From contig JBCCQA010000012.1 in the NCBI GenBank assembly GCA_039024635.1, forward strand, positions 1 through 64,000: a stretch of 64,000 nucleotides of DNA, in the 5' to 3' direction. This DNA is from Kuafuiihalomonas sp039024635 (GTDB taxonomy: Bacteria; Myxococcota; Kuafuiibacteriia; Kuafuiibacteriales; Kuafuiibacteriaceae). The notes beneath the pieces were generated by a model, which was given only the letters and a program-made list of their open reading frames with translations, was not told the DNA's origin and made no database searches. The translations under genes and the position numbers were made by a program. Below are positions 16,319 to 25,622 of this stretch, piece by piece. Position 1 is the stretch's first letter. The number at the start of each line of letters is the position of its first letter.

Positions 16319-17674
16319 TCAGGATTCTTGCTTCATTCCATCCAGGCGCGCAGCCAAAGGAGCTATGGCGGTGAGGAACTGGGCTCGCTCGGACGCGGGA
16401 ATGGAATGCGTGCGGGGTGCCACGAGCTGCCTGGGGTTCAGGTACTTGCCGTGGCGGCGGAGTCGGAAGTCGAGGTGGGGTCCCGTGGAGCGGCCGGTCG
16501 AGCCCACGCGACCGATCACCGTGCTCTGCGAGACCTGAGCGCCGACCTTCACGAGGATGGAGGACAGATGAAGATAGTAGGACTCGTAGCCGTCGGTGTG
16601 ACGAATCTTGACCATCTTGCCGTTGGCGCCCTTTCGGCCGGCGAAGGTCACTCGTCCGGCTCCGACCGAGTGGACCGGGGTCCCAAGCGGCGCTGCGTAG
16701 TCGACCCCGCCATGAAAGTGCCGTTTCTTCAGGATGGGATGCCGGCGATATCCGAAGCCTGAGCTCACCCGAGTGAACTTGAGCGGAGAGCGAAGAAATG
16801 CACGCTCCGCAGCTTTGCCGTTTTGGTCGTAGTAAGCGCTGGAAGCACCCGGGGTCTGATGTCTGAAGAGCCGCTTCGTCCCTACCGGTCCGCCCGCGGT
16901 CCCGCGGTACTCGGCGGCCAAGACGGGGCCGTAGGCCACCCGTTCCCCCTCCACCGAGTGCTTCTCGACGATGAGCCGGAAGAGATCTCCTTTTCGGGTG
17001 TCGTGAAAGAAATCGACATCGAAGCGAAAGGCGTCGGCCAAGGACATCGCCAGGGTCGGAGACTCTCCGGCGGACACGAAGGCTTCGTACAGAGAATGCT
17101 CGATCCGCCCCTCGATCTCCACCAACCGCTTCTCGACAGGGACGTCGACCTGCCGGCCTCTGAGCGTACCCGTCTCGTCCAGGCGAGCCTCGTAGCGCTC
17201 AGCTGCCGATACACGATAGGCCAAGCGTTGGACCTTCCCGCTCTCGGTGATCTCGGCTTCGAAGCGATGGCCAGGTCGGGCGTTTCGAAAGTCGAAGTGG
17301 TCCCTCAAGGCGCGCACCGTCCGGTCGGCTTCCAACTGGGTTGCGCCTCCATCGACCAGGACTTCGAACATGAAGTCGTCCTCGCCCAGCACGCCACGCC
17401 TTATGTGAAGCGGATCGAAGTCGGGCGGGAGTCCGGGGCCGATCATGCGCTCAGGGCCGTACACCGGCCCAGGGGGCGACGCCTTGGACACCGCGAGTCC
17501 CGTCCCATCCAACGTGAACTGAGGCGACGGCTGCTTGGCCGAGCGCATCGCGAACCCGGGCTGCAGAACCAAGAAGATGCCGGTCCCTATCCCGAGGGCT
17601 GCGACCCAACGCACGAGGGAGGGTCGTGGCGGTCTCTTTGCCACGGAATGGGTCTGGTCACGGCCGACGTTCAT
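16319..17674 (-). CDS. M23-family peptidoglycan endopeptidase, MepM/Csd3-like
   Basis: 451 residues from ATG 17674. A membrane anchor (residues 25-42) is followed by an OapA/Csd3-N2-like region (residues 100-290: 'VDGGATQLEADRTVRALR', 'FRPGHRFEAEI' type). The C-terminal LytM/M23 domain (300-420) starts FTRVSSGFGYRRHPILKK. Expected zinc and catalytic sites are HGGVD (His321, Asp325), LHLS (His369) and HLD (His400, Asp402). The last is normally HxH, so a zinc-ligand His is replaced by Asp; this may change metal geometry or be tolerated. It would cut peptide cross-links in the cell wall. It borders the polysaccharide export genes but is not obviously in their operon. Confidence 0.85.
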   Translation of the reverse strand: MNVGRDQTHSVAKRPPRPSLVRWVAALGIGTGIFLVLQPGFAMRSAKQPSPQFTLDGTGLAVSKASPPGPVYGPERMIGPGLPPDFDPLHIRRGVLGEDDFMFEVLVDGGATQLEADRTVRALRDHFDFRNARPGHRFEAEITESGKVQRLAYRVSAAERYEARLDETGTLRGRQVDVPVEKRLVEIEGRIEHSLYEAFVSAGESPTLAMSLADAFRFDVDFFHDTRKGDLFRLIVEKHSVEGERVAYGPVLAAEYRGTAGGPVGTKRLFRHQTPGASSAYYDQNGKAAERAFLRSPLKFTRVSSGFGYRRHPILKKRHFHGGVDYAAPLGTPVHSVGAGRVTFAGRKGANGKMVKIRHTDGYESYYLHLSSILVKVGAQVSQSTVIGRVGSTGRSTGPHLDFRLRRHGKYLNPRQLVAPRTHSIPASERAQFLTAIAPLAARLDGMKQES

Positions 17675-17845
17675 AATGTGGAAACCCGGGATCGCTCTGG
17701 GAAGCGGAAGAACCTCAGGTTCCCCGCGCAGGACCTTGCGTTCCGGCGAGAGCAAAGGTGTATGTGCAATCGACTTGCAACAACTACCTGCGGATGAGCT
17801 GTGCGGGGCCCGCGACCGAGCTCACCGGTTTGCTGTCATCACCAC

Positions 17846-19348
17846 CTACGAAGCCGTTCCACCGAACGCACGACGGAAGCTCGCCCAGTCGGCGAGGGCC
17901 TCTCGGCCTGATCGCGTGCTGGCCACAACGGAGACCTGGGTGACCGTGGCGACGGTGAGCCCTACGAGGAGGCGGAGGACGACCGGGGTATCTGGGAGTG
18001 CAAGCTCGGCTCTCCACACGAGCAGAAGGCCGAGCAGACCTCCGATGACGTGGGGGAGCACGGCCCGCAGGATGTCTCTTGCTCGAACGGGACCTGTGCG
18101 GCCCACCCACCAAAGCAGCAGCGGCAGTCGCAGCCCCACCCCGGAGGATGCGTAGGCAAGTGCGACACCCTCCGCACCCCACGGAAGGCCGACGACGAAG
18201 CTGACGATCGCGAGGCCCGAGCCCACCACTCCCCACCGGAGCATGGTCCCCGTTCGCCCCTGACTGATGAACAGCCAGCCGGTGGAGTTGCCGATGGGCT
18301 GGCTGAACATGAGCAGACCCAGCCACCGAAAGACGTTCTCCGCGGGCCGCCACTGCTCGCCCAAGACCACCGAGAGGACGGAGCCTGCGTGCACGAGAAG
18401 GAAGGCGCCGAGCGGCATGGTCAAGAGGAGGATCTTGTCCAAGATCCGCAGGTAGGCGCGCCGATAGCGCTCCGGTTCGCCCACGAGGCGCGACAAGGCC
18501 GGTTTCGCGACCGAGCCGATGGGCGTGTTCAGCTGACGAAGAGGAATCATCAAGAGCCGGTAGGCCTGCTGATAGAGGCCCAGCGCCTCGGTTCCCACGA
18601 AGCGACCGACCAGCACGTCGTCGAGGTTTCGGGCCAGGTAGTTGACGATGGAAAATCCGGTCAGATGCCCGCCCATGGCGAGATGCTCGGACACCGAGGC
18701 CCTGACCCAGGGCGGGCTCGGCCGCCAGCCACAGGCGCCCCACAAGAGGACCATCCGTAGTCCAGCCAGTCCAACCGACTGGATCACCAGGGCCCACGGG
18801 CCCATGCCCGCCCAGGCTGAACCGACGGCGGCCAGGCTAGACCCAGCCACCGAGCCGAACTCGACCCAGGCTAGCCGACCCTGGAGCAGGTTGCGCTCGA
18901 GAAGTGCAGCGTGCTGCACAGAGGCCCCTCCGAATGCGAAGCCGATGGAGAGCGCGAAGACGATGGGGACGAGGCGAGGCTCCTCGAAGAAAGCGCCTAG
19001 GAGAGGCGCTGAGGCCGCCGTGATCGCGGAGAGGAGCAGGCCGAGCCCGACGTTTATCCAGAACAGCTTGGAGACCTCGGCGTGCCTGAGGTCTTCGCGT
19101 TGGATGGTGGCCGTGGACAGGCCGAGGTCCTTGAACAACGTGACGAAGCCCGTGACGGCGGCGGCGAGTCCGACCAAGCCGTAGTCGGCCGGGGTCAACA
19201 AGCGGGCGAGGACGAGGGTCGCCAACACGTCGATTAGGCCTCGAACGGTGCGAGAGGCGGCGAAGAATGCCCCCCCTCGGACGGTCCGCCCCCCGAGGTC
19301 CTTCCGCAGCTGCTCGGCCGAGAACCAGCCTGCCTCGGGCGCCCACAC
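17846..19348 (-). CDS. Wzx-type polysaccharide flippase (MOP superfamily)
   Basis: 500 residues with about 12-14 membrane segments. The N-terminal motif RTVRGGAFFAASRTVRGLIDVLATLVLARLL, then LTPADYGLVGLAAAV and FKDLGLSTATIQRED, is characteristic of O-antigen/exopolysaccharide flippases (COG2244-type). The central loop ARNLDDVLVGRFVGTEALGLYQQAYRLL is also diagnostic. It would move undecaprenyl-linked repeat units across the inner membrane. The start is a GTG at 19348. It is divergent from a glycosyltransferase, as expected for a surface polysaccharide locus. No Wzy polymerase is visible in the window. Confidence 0.88.
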   Translation of the reverse strand: MWAPEAGWFSAEQLRKDLGGRTVRGGAFFAASRTVRGLIDVLATLVLARLLTPADYGLVGLAAAVTGFVTLFKDLGLSTATIQREDLRHAEVSKLFWINVGLGLLLSAITAASAPLLGAFFEEPRLVPIVFALSIGFAFGGASVQHAALLERNLLQGRLAWVEFGSVAGSSLAAVGSAWAGMGPWALVIQSVGLAGLRMVLLWGACGWRPSPPWVRASVSEHLAMGGHLTGFSIVNYLARNLDDVLVGRFVGTEALGLYQQAYRLLMIPLRQLNTPIGSVAKPALSRLVGEPERYRRAYLRILDKILLLTMPLGAFLLVHAGSVLSVVLGEQWRPAENVFRWLGLLMFSQPIGNSTGWLFISQGRTGTMLRWGVVGSGLAIVSFVVGLPWGAEGVALAYASSGVGLRLPLLLWWVGRTGPVRARDILRAVLPHVIGGLLGLLLVWRAELALPDTPVVLRLLVGLTVATVTQVSVVASTRSGREALADWASFRRAFGGTAS

Positions 19349-19571
19349 TCCGCCGGCTCATACCCCGCAGCCGCCAGTCCCTGCGAGGCATATCATCGGA
19401 CCCATCCGGGCCCTGACCCCCGCCCTCTCGAACGAGTGGCCCATCGCCAAGAGCCGCGCCCGGTTCGTGAGCCGTGGAGCGTCTCGATTCTGTGATTACC
19501 CTCTATGTTTCGTGGGTCCCGCCGCGACCGGAGCGGTTGCGAGGCGGGCGCCCGTCCCGTATCCGGCGGCG

Positions 19572-20732
19572 GTGGAGCGCAGCTCGGAAGGGGTCGACCC
19601 CATCCCCTTGGCGCTGATCGTCGGTAGCTGGCTCGGTTTCAGCGAGACCTTCATCTACGACCAGGTCCTTCATCAACGCCGCTTCGTTGCCACGGTCTTG
19701 GCTCGCCGCTGGGCCAAGAGTCGCCACCAGTTTCCGTATTCCCCGGTCCACACCCTCTCGCTGCCAGCAGAGCTCGGATGGACCATGGGGTTCGGTCGAG
19801 CCCACGCCCGCGCCCTCGATGACAGCGGCGCCCAGCTCGTCCACGCCCACTTTGGGCTGAACGGCGCCTTCGCCCTGCCCATGCTGCGGCGCCGACCGCT
19901 ACCCTTGGCCATCAGCTTCCATGGCCATGACGTGGGTGGGCTGTTCCCTGTCAACGCGCGTTCACTTCGCTACCGGCGCTACCAAAGGCTGGCTCCCGAG
20001 TTGTTCGATCGAGCCAGTCTTCTTCTCACCGCTTCGACCGAACTCGCCGACAGACTGGAGGAGCTCGGCGCACGGCGGTCGAAGCTCGTGGTCCACAGGC
20101 TGGGTATCGACCTGTGCCGCTTCGCCTACGTGGAGCGGGATGCAATGACCATGAAAGGGCTGATGGTTGGTCGAATGGTGGAAAAGAAGGGAATGGTCTT
20201 CGGCCTGATGGCCTTCGCTCGGCTGCTCGCCGAACACCCCGAGGCCGAACTGGCACTCATCGGTGATGGCCCTCTCCGCGAGGGACTACGAGCCAAAGCG
20301 AAAGAGCTCGGTCTCGGCGATGCCGTCCGCTTTCTGGGAGTTCGGGATGCAGAGGGTGTGAAGAACGCCATGCAGGAGGCAGACTTCTTCTTGGCTCCCT
20401 CGGTCGAAACCGCCAGGGGAGACCGAGAGTCGGGTACCCTGGTCGTCAAGGAGGCCTGCGCGACCGGACTTCCAGTGGTCGCTTCGCACCACGGCGGTAT
20501 TCCGGAGATCGTCGAGGATGGGACGACCGGCTACCTCGTCGAAGAGCGGGACGTAGACGCCCTCGCCGAGCGGCTGATCGCGCTCGCGCGTGATCCTGGG
20601 CTCCGACTTCGGCTCGGACGGCAGAGCCGAGCCAAGATGGAAAGGGAGTACGACACCCGGGTCCGAAATGCCGAGCTCGAGGCGCGTTTCGCCGAACTCC
20701 TCAAAGTGCGTAGCGAAGCGCCAGCGCGCTGA
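19572..20732 (+). CDS. GT4-family glycosyltransferase
   Basis: About 386 residues if the GTG at 19572 is used; the frame is open further upstream into the flippase gene but does not look coding there, so the start is uncertain. GT-B fold: acceptor domain with SWLGFSETFIYDQV, VHAHFG and SFHGHDV, and the donor domain with VGRMVEKKG, LIGDGPLREGL and the EX7E region with 'SGTLVVKEACATGLPVVAS..GGIPEIV'. This is typical of colanic/exopolysaccharide GT4 enzymes that transfer a sugar from an NDP donor to a lipid-linked acceptor in the cytoplasm. Its end overlaps the convergent next gene by 32 bp. Confidence 0.85.
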   Translation: MERSSEGVDPIPLALIVGSWLGFSETFIYDQVLHQRRFVATVLARRWAKSRHQFPYSPVHTLSLPAELGWTMGFGRAHARALDDSGAQLVHAHFGLNGAFALPMLRRRPLPLAISFHGHDVGGLFPVNARSLRYRRYQRLAPELFDRASLLLTASTELADRLEELGARRSKLVVHRLGIDLCRFAYVERDAMTMKGLMVGRMVEKKGMVFGLMAFARLLAEHPEAELALIGDGPLREGLRAKAKELGLGDAVRFLGVRDAEGVKNAMQEADFFLAPSVETARGDRESGTLVVKEACATGLPVVASHHGGIPEIVEDGTTGYLVEERDVDALAERLIALARDPGLRLRLGRQSRAKMEREYDTRVRNAELEARFAELLKVRSEAPAR

Positions 20733-21630
20733 ACAGTTGCCGGTCGGCGTGGGCGCGGACGTAGGCCTCATCGATGCCGGACACTAGGGCCTCGTTCTCC
20801 ACCGAAGCGTACCAATGAACGATACGGGTGCGCTCATCGAGCACCTCGTCCAGAGAGGGCGCGCCCCCCAGCCGAAACCAGTGCTGCGAAATGGCTGGAC
20901 CGAGGGGGTAGAACACGAACGGAGGGTGAACTTCGAGCCCCTCTCCTTCGTAGGTCGCCACCCACTCCTGGAGCAGGTGGGTGCCAAGGGCGAATCGGAC
21001 CCGGCGTCGCTCGGGAGGAACTTCGACCATGGCACGAAGAAGACCTCGTACGAAGGGGTGACCGGCCTCAGCACCGAGTACGGCATTGTTTTCGGCGGCT
21101 GGATACAGGCCCTCGATCTGGCGAAACACTCTCCAGCCTCCTGGGGTCAGGGCCAGGAGCCGGCGGACGCTGGAGCGGAGCTTGGCCAGCTTCAGCCGCT
21201 GGGAGCGCGCGACAGTGCTCGGATAGACGACGCGTTCCCGACCGCAGAAAGCGCCCTGCGCGCGCAGGGATTCAAGCGACCGGATGGTGATGGTGTCGCA
21301 GTCCAGATAGACTCCCCCCTCTCCCGCTAGGATGGCCGCTCGAACGACGTTGGCGCGAGCGCTGGGGGCTTCGAGGCTCGAGTAGAGCTCCATCATGGCG
21401 TCCGGCTCGATCCCTGCGTTGGCGAACAGGGTCTTGGGATCGATGGTCTCGAGCTCGATGTCGTCCTTTCGCGCCCAGCCTTCTGCACTCGCCGCCAACG
21501 TCAGCCGGCCATCGTGATGCAGGACTACCCGTTCGAATCCTCCGTGGCGACGCGCCGAACGGAGGGCCAGTTGGCTGACCCAGGGCAGCTCTGACCCAAA
21601 CCAGATGAAGTGAGCGACGGGGGGAATCAC
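20701..21630 (-). CDS. GT32-like glycosyltransferase with DxD motif
   Basis: 309 residues from a GTG at 21630 that overlaps the stop of the upstream GT4 gene by 4 bp. The opening IPPVAHFIWFG and the motif NVVRAAILAGEGGVYLDCDT mark the Gly_transf_sug (GT32, Och1-like) family; Asp-Cys-Asp is the metal/NDP-sugar site. ENNAVLGAEAGHPFV and HWYAS near the C-terminus also fit. It probably adds one sugar in the same surface polysaccharide. Translationally coupled to the upstream GT4 gene. Confidence 0.82.
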   Translation of the reverse strand: MIPPVAHFIWFGSELPWVSQLALRSARRHGGFERVVLHHDGRLTLAASAEGWARKDDIELETIDPKTLFANAGIEPDAMMELYSSLEAPSARANVVRAAILAGEGGVYLDCDTITIRSLESLRAQGAFCGRERVVYPSTVARSQRLKLAKLRSSVRRLLALTPGGWRVFRQIEGLYPAAENNAVLGAEAGHPFVRGLLRAMVEVPPERRRVRFALGTHLLQEWVATYEGEGLEVHPPFVFYPLGPAISQHWFRLGGAPSLDEVLDERTRIVHWYASVENEALVSGIDEAYVRAHADRQLFSALALRYAL

Positions 21631-22841
21631 GTCGCGCCCTCGCTGACCGCGTCGAGAAGGGAAGCCAAGCACCCCGCAGCGGTCGCGCTGTCGAGCCCGT
21701 GTCCTCTTCGTTCGAACTTCTGACTCCGGCCACGGGCCAGAGCTCTTCTGAGCGCGGTCGTCACCTCTTCGACGTCGTCCAAACCGGCGGACTCCGCCCC
21801 CGCGAGCCCATCCAACATACGGCTCAGCTCCGGGTTGTCATGGAGCGCGAGGATGGGGGTTGGGCTCGAAGCGTACTCATAAATCTTGGCAGGGATGCGC
21901 TGCTGTACCCGGTGGCTCACCGACACCAGGAGGTCGGCGGCCGCCATCCAGGGACCGGTCTCGACGAAAGGAACCGAAGGTAGAGCGTGGACCCGCTCGT
22001 CCAGGCCGAGCCGGTGGAGCTGAGCTCGCATCGCGTCAGGGAAGCTTCCCGTCACAACCAGGTCGAGGGCCTGCTCTGGACCGAGGCGGGCCATCGCTGC
22101 AAGTAGTGTCTCGCCGGTTACGAAACGACGAAAGTTCCCAAGGAAGAGCGCAGTGAAGTGGTCGAAACGGGGTTGCTGCCCCTGTCGCGTGATCGAATCA
22201 TCCGCGTGGTTGCGTATCACGTGGAAGCGATCCTGGGGGATCTCGGGGAAGGCTCGCCGATAGTCGTCGCGAGCCGTCTCGGTGTTGAGGACAATTGCGC
22301 TCGCCGGGCCAAGGGCTTGGCGCTCCAAGCGCGTGATCCAGGCCTGCCGGAGCCGATCGCGATGGGGTCGGCGCAGCTCGCAGGGCGACCACGGATCTCG
22401 TAGGTCTTGGATCAGCGGTAAGCCGGTGGCCTTGCTGAGCCGGGCTCCGACGAGGAGCGCCGCGAAGGGGTCCGCATTGACGACGATCGCTCGGCATTCA
22501 GGGTGGGCGCGGAGGGCGGCCTTCGCCGCCCGCTCCCCCGAGCGGAGATCGAGCCGGTGGTGGGAGAGGGGAAGGACATCGTCGGAGGGCCAACGTGCTC
22601 GCAACCATCGCTCCAAAGACGGGACGGTGGGGTGGCTCCAGGTCCGGTAGACTTCGGTTGAAGAAGGAACGAGCTCGACGAGCTTGGGATCCTGATGGCC
22701 ATCGACCTGAGCGTCCGAAATCACGACCGGAGCCCAGCCGAACGCCGGAAGGTGACGGACAAACTTGAGCGGCCGAAGCGCGCCTACCCGGGTGTGGGGG
22801 GGGAAGTATGGGCTCAGGTAGAGGAAGCGCCTCAAAGCCAC
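21627..22841 (-). CDS. GT4-like glycosyltransferase
   Basis: 404 residues. The N-terminus FLYLSPYFPPHTRVGALRPLKFVRHLPAFGW is the usual acceptor-domain opening of GT4/GT-B exopolysaccharide transferases. VVNADPFAALLVG and LIQDLRDPW follow, and the donor half has TALFLGNFRRFVTGETLLAAM and PAKIYEYASSPTPILAL, which holds the nucleotide-sugar Glu. First gene of a two-gene operon with the GT32-like enzyme. Cytoplasmic-face enzyme of surface polysaccharide synthesis; sugar unknown. Confidence 0.8.
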   Translation of the reverse strand: MALRRFLYLSPYFPPHTRVGALRPLKFVRHLPAFGWAPVVISDAQVDGHQDPKLVELVPSSTEVYRTWSHPTVPSLERWLRARWPSDDVLPLSHHRLDLRSGERAAKAALRAHPECRAIVVNADPFAALLVGARLSKATGLPLIQDLRDPWSPCELRRPHRDRLRQAWITRLERQALGPASAIVLNTETARDDYRRAFPEIPQDRFHVIRNHADDSITRQGQQPRFDHFTALFLGNFRRFVTGETLLAAMARLGPEQALDLVVTGSFPDAMRAQLHRLGLDERVHALPSVPFVETGPWMAAADLLVSVSHRVQQRIPAKIYEYASSPTPILALHDNPELSRMLDGLAGAESAGLDDVEEVTTALRRALARGRSQKFERRGHGLDSATAAGCLASLLDAVSEGAT

Positions 22842-22971
22842 AGAGCGCGGCTACTCGATCGGCGCCGCGAAGGGAACCGATGGGTGACGGTGCAGGCGCG
22901 AGAGGAGCCAGGACACTCCTCTGCGGTTCGAGGCCCCGGCCTCTAGGTCCAGGAGCGGCCAAGGTGCGGCG

Positions 22972-23346
22972 TCAGTTCACGGGGCAGAAAACGACGTTGT
23001 CCTGGAAGTTGCCCGAAGGCTCGTCGTTCGAAGCCTCGGCCTGAAAGCCGAACTGCAAAAGTTGACCCACGAGACCGGCATCGATCGTGATCTGCGTCTC
23101 GTACCGCATCCAATCCACCGGGATGTCTGTCGTGTCGATCTCGATGTTGTTGGTCAAATCAAAATTGTTGTTGGGATCGACGGTCCTGATGAAACCCACA
23201 GCACTGCTGTCGCACGGGGGAGTGGCCGTGTTGGCACAGCCAATGTCCTCTGCGTCGTTGATATTCCCGCGTTTGCCGTCGAATGATTTCGAGAAGGTCG
23301 TCCCGATGTCGTCCATCACGAATGGCGCCGATCTATGCGACGTCAC
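22972..23346 (-). CDS. possible remnant or short secreted-type domain
   Basis: About 124 residues from a GTG; a stop lies four codons upstream, so it cannot extend. The sequence (DDIGTTFSKSFD, CANTATPPCDSS, VDPNNNFDLTNNIEID, then ..GFQAEASN, VVFCPVN at the end) looks like a disulfide-containing extracellular domain with the 'W.ryet.i.......l.f.' strand seen in sugar-binding jelly rolls. There is no signal peptide. It may be the 3' remnant of a lost lipoprotein gene. Not recognised with confidence. Confidence 0.4.
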   Translation of the reverse strand: MTSHRSAPFVMDDIGTTFSKSFDGKRGNINDAEDIGCANTATPPCDSSAVGFIRTVDPNNNFDLTNNIEIDTTDIPVDWMRYETQITIDAGLVGQLLQFGFQAEASNDEPSGNFQDNVVFCPVN

Positions 23347-23391
23347 TTCCGCATTCTACTCGTTCGGCAGGTCAGCCGATGGAGGTATGCT

Positions 23392-24285
23392 TCAGATTCG
23401 GACGTTCGAATCATCCGGTAGCCACCTGGGCCGGCGACCTGTTCCGAAGTAGGCCATCATGGCCCCCCCGGTCGCGAACATGATCAGGCTGTAGCAGGCC
23501 CCGGGCAGGGCCAGATCTCCACGCTGGAGAATGGATGTGGCGATGACGATGGCCAGGGTACCATTCTGGATGCCGGACTCGATCGTGATGCATATGGCTT
23601 CTGGCTGAGTCAGCCCAGCCAGGCGAGACACTCCAAACCCCAGCCCCATCGTGAGTAGGTTCAAGGTGAGCAAGACGCCGAGGAGGCGCGGCAGATGCTC
23701 CCGTAGAAGATCCATGTTGGCGGCGATGATGCCAACGACGATAAGTACGAAGAGAAGCGTCGATGCCACTCGTACGGGTCGCTCCATTCGTGCGGCCAGG
23801 GCCGGTGCTCGACCCTTCAGGATCATCCCGAGGGTGACCGGCAAGACCGTGATGCCGAAGATCTTCCCCACCGTTTCCAGAAAGGGAAGCTCAATGAAGC
23901 CCCCATCCAGGAAGGACTCAAGTGCAAGACCCACGACAGCGGGAAGAGTGAAGACGGTGATGAAGCTGTTGACTGCAGTCAGGCTGATGGACAGGGCGGT
24001 ATCACCTCGAGAAACGTGAGTGATCAGATTCGAGGTGACGCCACCGGGGCAGGCCGAGATCAGTATGAGACCCACCGCGAAGATGGGGTCGAGCGCGAGC
24101 GAAAGGGCGAGGACGAAGCCAAGAAAGGGAAGGACCAGGATCTGATTGAACAGTCCTATGGAGAAGGCCTTGGGTCTTCGCAATAGCCGCGAGAAGTCAG
24201 CCCTCGTCAGCGAGAGCCCCATGCCAAGCATGATGACGAACAAGCTCAGCGGAAGCACGAGGGACGTCAGCAAGCTCTCCTTCAT
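23392..24285 (-). CDS. BASS-family (bile acid:Na+ symporter-type) transporter
   Basis: About 297 residues from ATG 24285 (MKESLLTSLVLPLSLFVIMLGMGLSL); the longer frame upstream looks non-coding. Nine or ten membrane segments. Family marks are VIMLGMGLSLTRADF, SACPGGVTSNLITHVSRGDTALSISLTAVNS (the cytoplasmic Na+-site crossing) and ITIESGIQNGTLAIVI (the second crossing). These proteins move organic anions with sodium. It sits between polysaccharide genes but has no visible functional tie to them. Confidence 0.88.
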   Translation of the reverse strand: MKESLLTSLVLPLSLFVIMLGMGLSLTRADFSRLLRRPKAFSIGLFNQILVLPFLGFVLALSLALDPIFAVGLILISACPGGVTSNLITHVSRGDTALSISLTAVNSFITVFTLPAVVGLALESFLDGGFIELPFLETVGKIFGITVLPVTLGMILKGRAPALAARMERPVRVASTLLFVLIVVGIIAANMDLLREHLPRLLGVLLTLNLLTMGLGFGVSRLAGLTQPEAICITIESGIQNGTLAIVIATSILQRGDLALPGACYSLIMFATGGAMMAYFGTGRRPRWLPDDSNVRI

Positions 24286-24584
24286 TGCATCAGACACGCA
24301 CCGAGTCGGGCTCTGCTTGGCAAGACCGATTCCTCGTTTTCTCGGGATGCGGTGACACCGCCCTGTCCGGCGTGCTACCAGGCGACTCCCGACATGCTGA
24401 ACCATGCGGACCAACGAGCGTCCACCATGTTCAGGCGCCCACGGCGCACGAACCACAGCCCATCTCATCCCAAACTGTGCCTTCCGACTCTGGGGCTCGG
24501 GTCTGACGTCGAACCGAGGCCGACCCCGCGTTCCCGGCTGCCGCAAGCTGGCTTTGGGGTCTTGCATCAGCAGGTAGGCAGCTG
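24286..24584. other. intergenic region between divergent transporter and pyruvyl transferase genes
   Basis: 299 bp with no supported gene. It must hold two promoters; no clear operator repeats were noticed. Confidence 0.4.
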
Positions 24585-25622
24585 ATGTTGCGACGCATGG
24601 CCACGCGGGTTGCATTCCGTTTCAAGCATCGCCGAATGAAGAATGTCCGGAAGGTCATCTACGGTCTGACGCCTCCGCCCCGTCTCGCGAACATCGGGGA
24701 TCATGCGCAGGTCGTGGCCATCAAGCGCTGGATCGAAGTTCAACGTCCCGGATGGCCCGTGATCGAGATCGATAAAGACCTTGGACCCATCGTCCTTTCG
24801 GCTCTGCGTGGGCTGGTTGGTCCTGGCGATCTGATTCTGCTGCACAGTGGGGGCAATCTGGGCGATCGTGGGACTTGGTCCGAGACGGGACGTCGAGCCT
24901 TGATCTCTGCCTTCCCGCAGTATCCCGTGGTCAGCTTGCCCCAGACCATACACTTCTCGAACACAGAGCGCGGTCACCAAGAGCGCGCACGAAGTATCGA
25001 AGTCTATGGCACGCATCCTCGCTTGACCGTGCTCGGTCGTGACCCCCGAAGCGCGGAGTTGGCGGCTGAGCTGTTTCCCCGAGCAGTGTCCTTTGGATGC
25101 CCCGACTTCGTCTTGTCGCTGCCCCCCAGTCCGGGCCAGAAACCTCGGCTCGAGTCCCCTCGGATTCTCGCGTGTCTACGACTCGACAAAGAGTCCCGTA
25201 TGGAGGAGTCACAACGAAGGGAGCTGACCCAGAGCCTCGGAGCCTCCGTCGTGCGTTTCGACACGACCTTTCAGAAGCCCATTCCGGTGGACCAAAGGAG
25301 CCGCCTGCTCGACGAAACCCTCGATCGATTTCGAGACGTGGACGCCATCGTCACCGATCGATACCACGGACTCATCTTTGCCGTCCTTACCCGTCGACCG
25401 ACCGTCGTTCTGCCGACGGTCGACCATAAGCTGACCTCCGCGGCACACTGGTTTCGTGGCCTCGAGTATGTGCGCTTCGCTCGAGACGCCCGCGAAGTGG
25501 CGGAACTCTTGCACACGCTGCTTCGGACATCCGCGTTCGAAACGCCCGATTGGAATGCGCTCTACTTCCAACCATTGTTGAATCGAATCGAGGAGGCCGG
25601 GCGGGAGAAATGGGGCGAATGA
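24585..25622 (+). CDS. polysaccharide pyruvyl transferase family protein
   Basis: 345 residues. Motifs of the PS_pyruv_trans (CsaB/WcaK) family are visible: ANIGDHAQVVAIKRW, LILLHSGGNLGDRGTW, FPQYPVVSLPQTIHFS, LGRDPRSAELA, and VTDRYHGLIFAVLTRRPTVVLPTVDHKL with the conserved 'TDryHg'. These enzymes add pyruvate ketals from phosphoenolpyruvate to sugars of exported polysaccharides, making them acidic. Its stop overlaps the ATG of the nitroreductase (ATGA), so the pair is coupled. Membership in the same surface-polysaccharide pathway as the genes at 17.8-22.8 kb is inferred from proximity. Confidence 0.87.
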   Translation: MLRRMATRVAFRFKHRRMKNVRKVIYGLTPPPRLANIGDHAQVVAIKRWIEVQRPGWPVIEIDKDLGPIVLSALRGLVGPGDLILLHSGGNLGDRGTWSETGRRALISAFPQYPVVSLPQTIHFSNTERGHQERARSIEVYGTHPRLTVLGRDPRSAELAAELFPRAVSFGCPDFVLSLPPSPGQKPRLESPRILACLRLDKESRMEESQRRELTQSLGASVVRFDTTFQKPIPVDQRSRLLDETLDRFRDVDAIVTDRYHGLIFAVLTRRPTVVLPTVDHKLTSAAHWFRGLEYVRFARDAREVAELLHTLLRTSAFETPDWNALYFQPLLNRIEEAGREKWGE

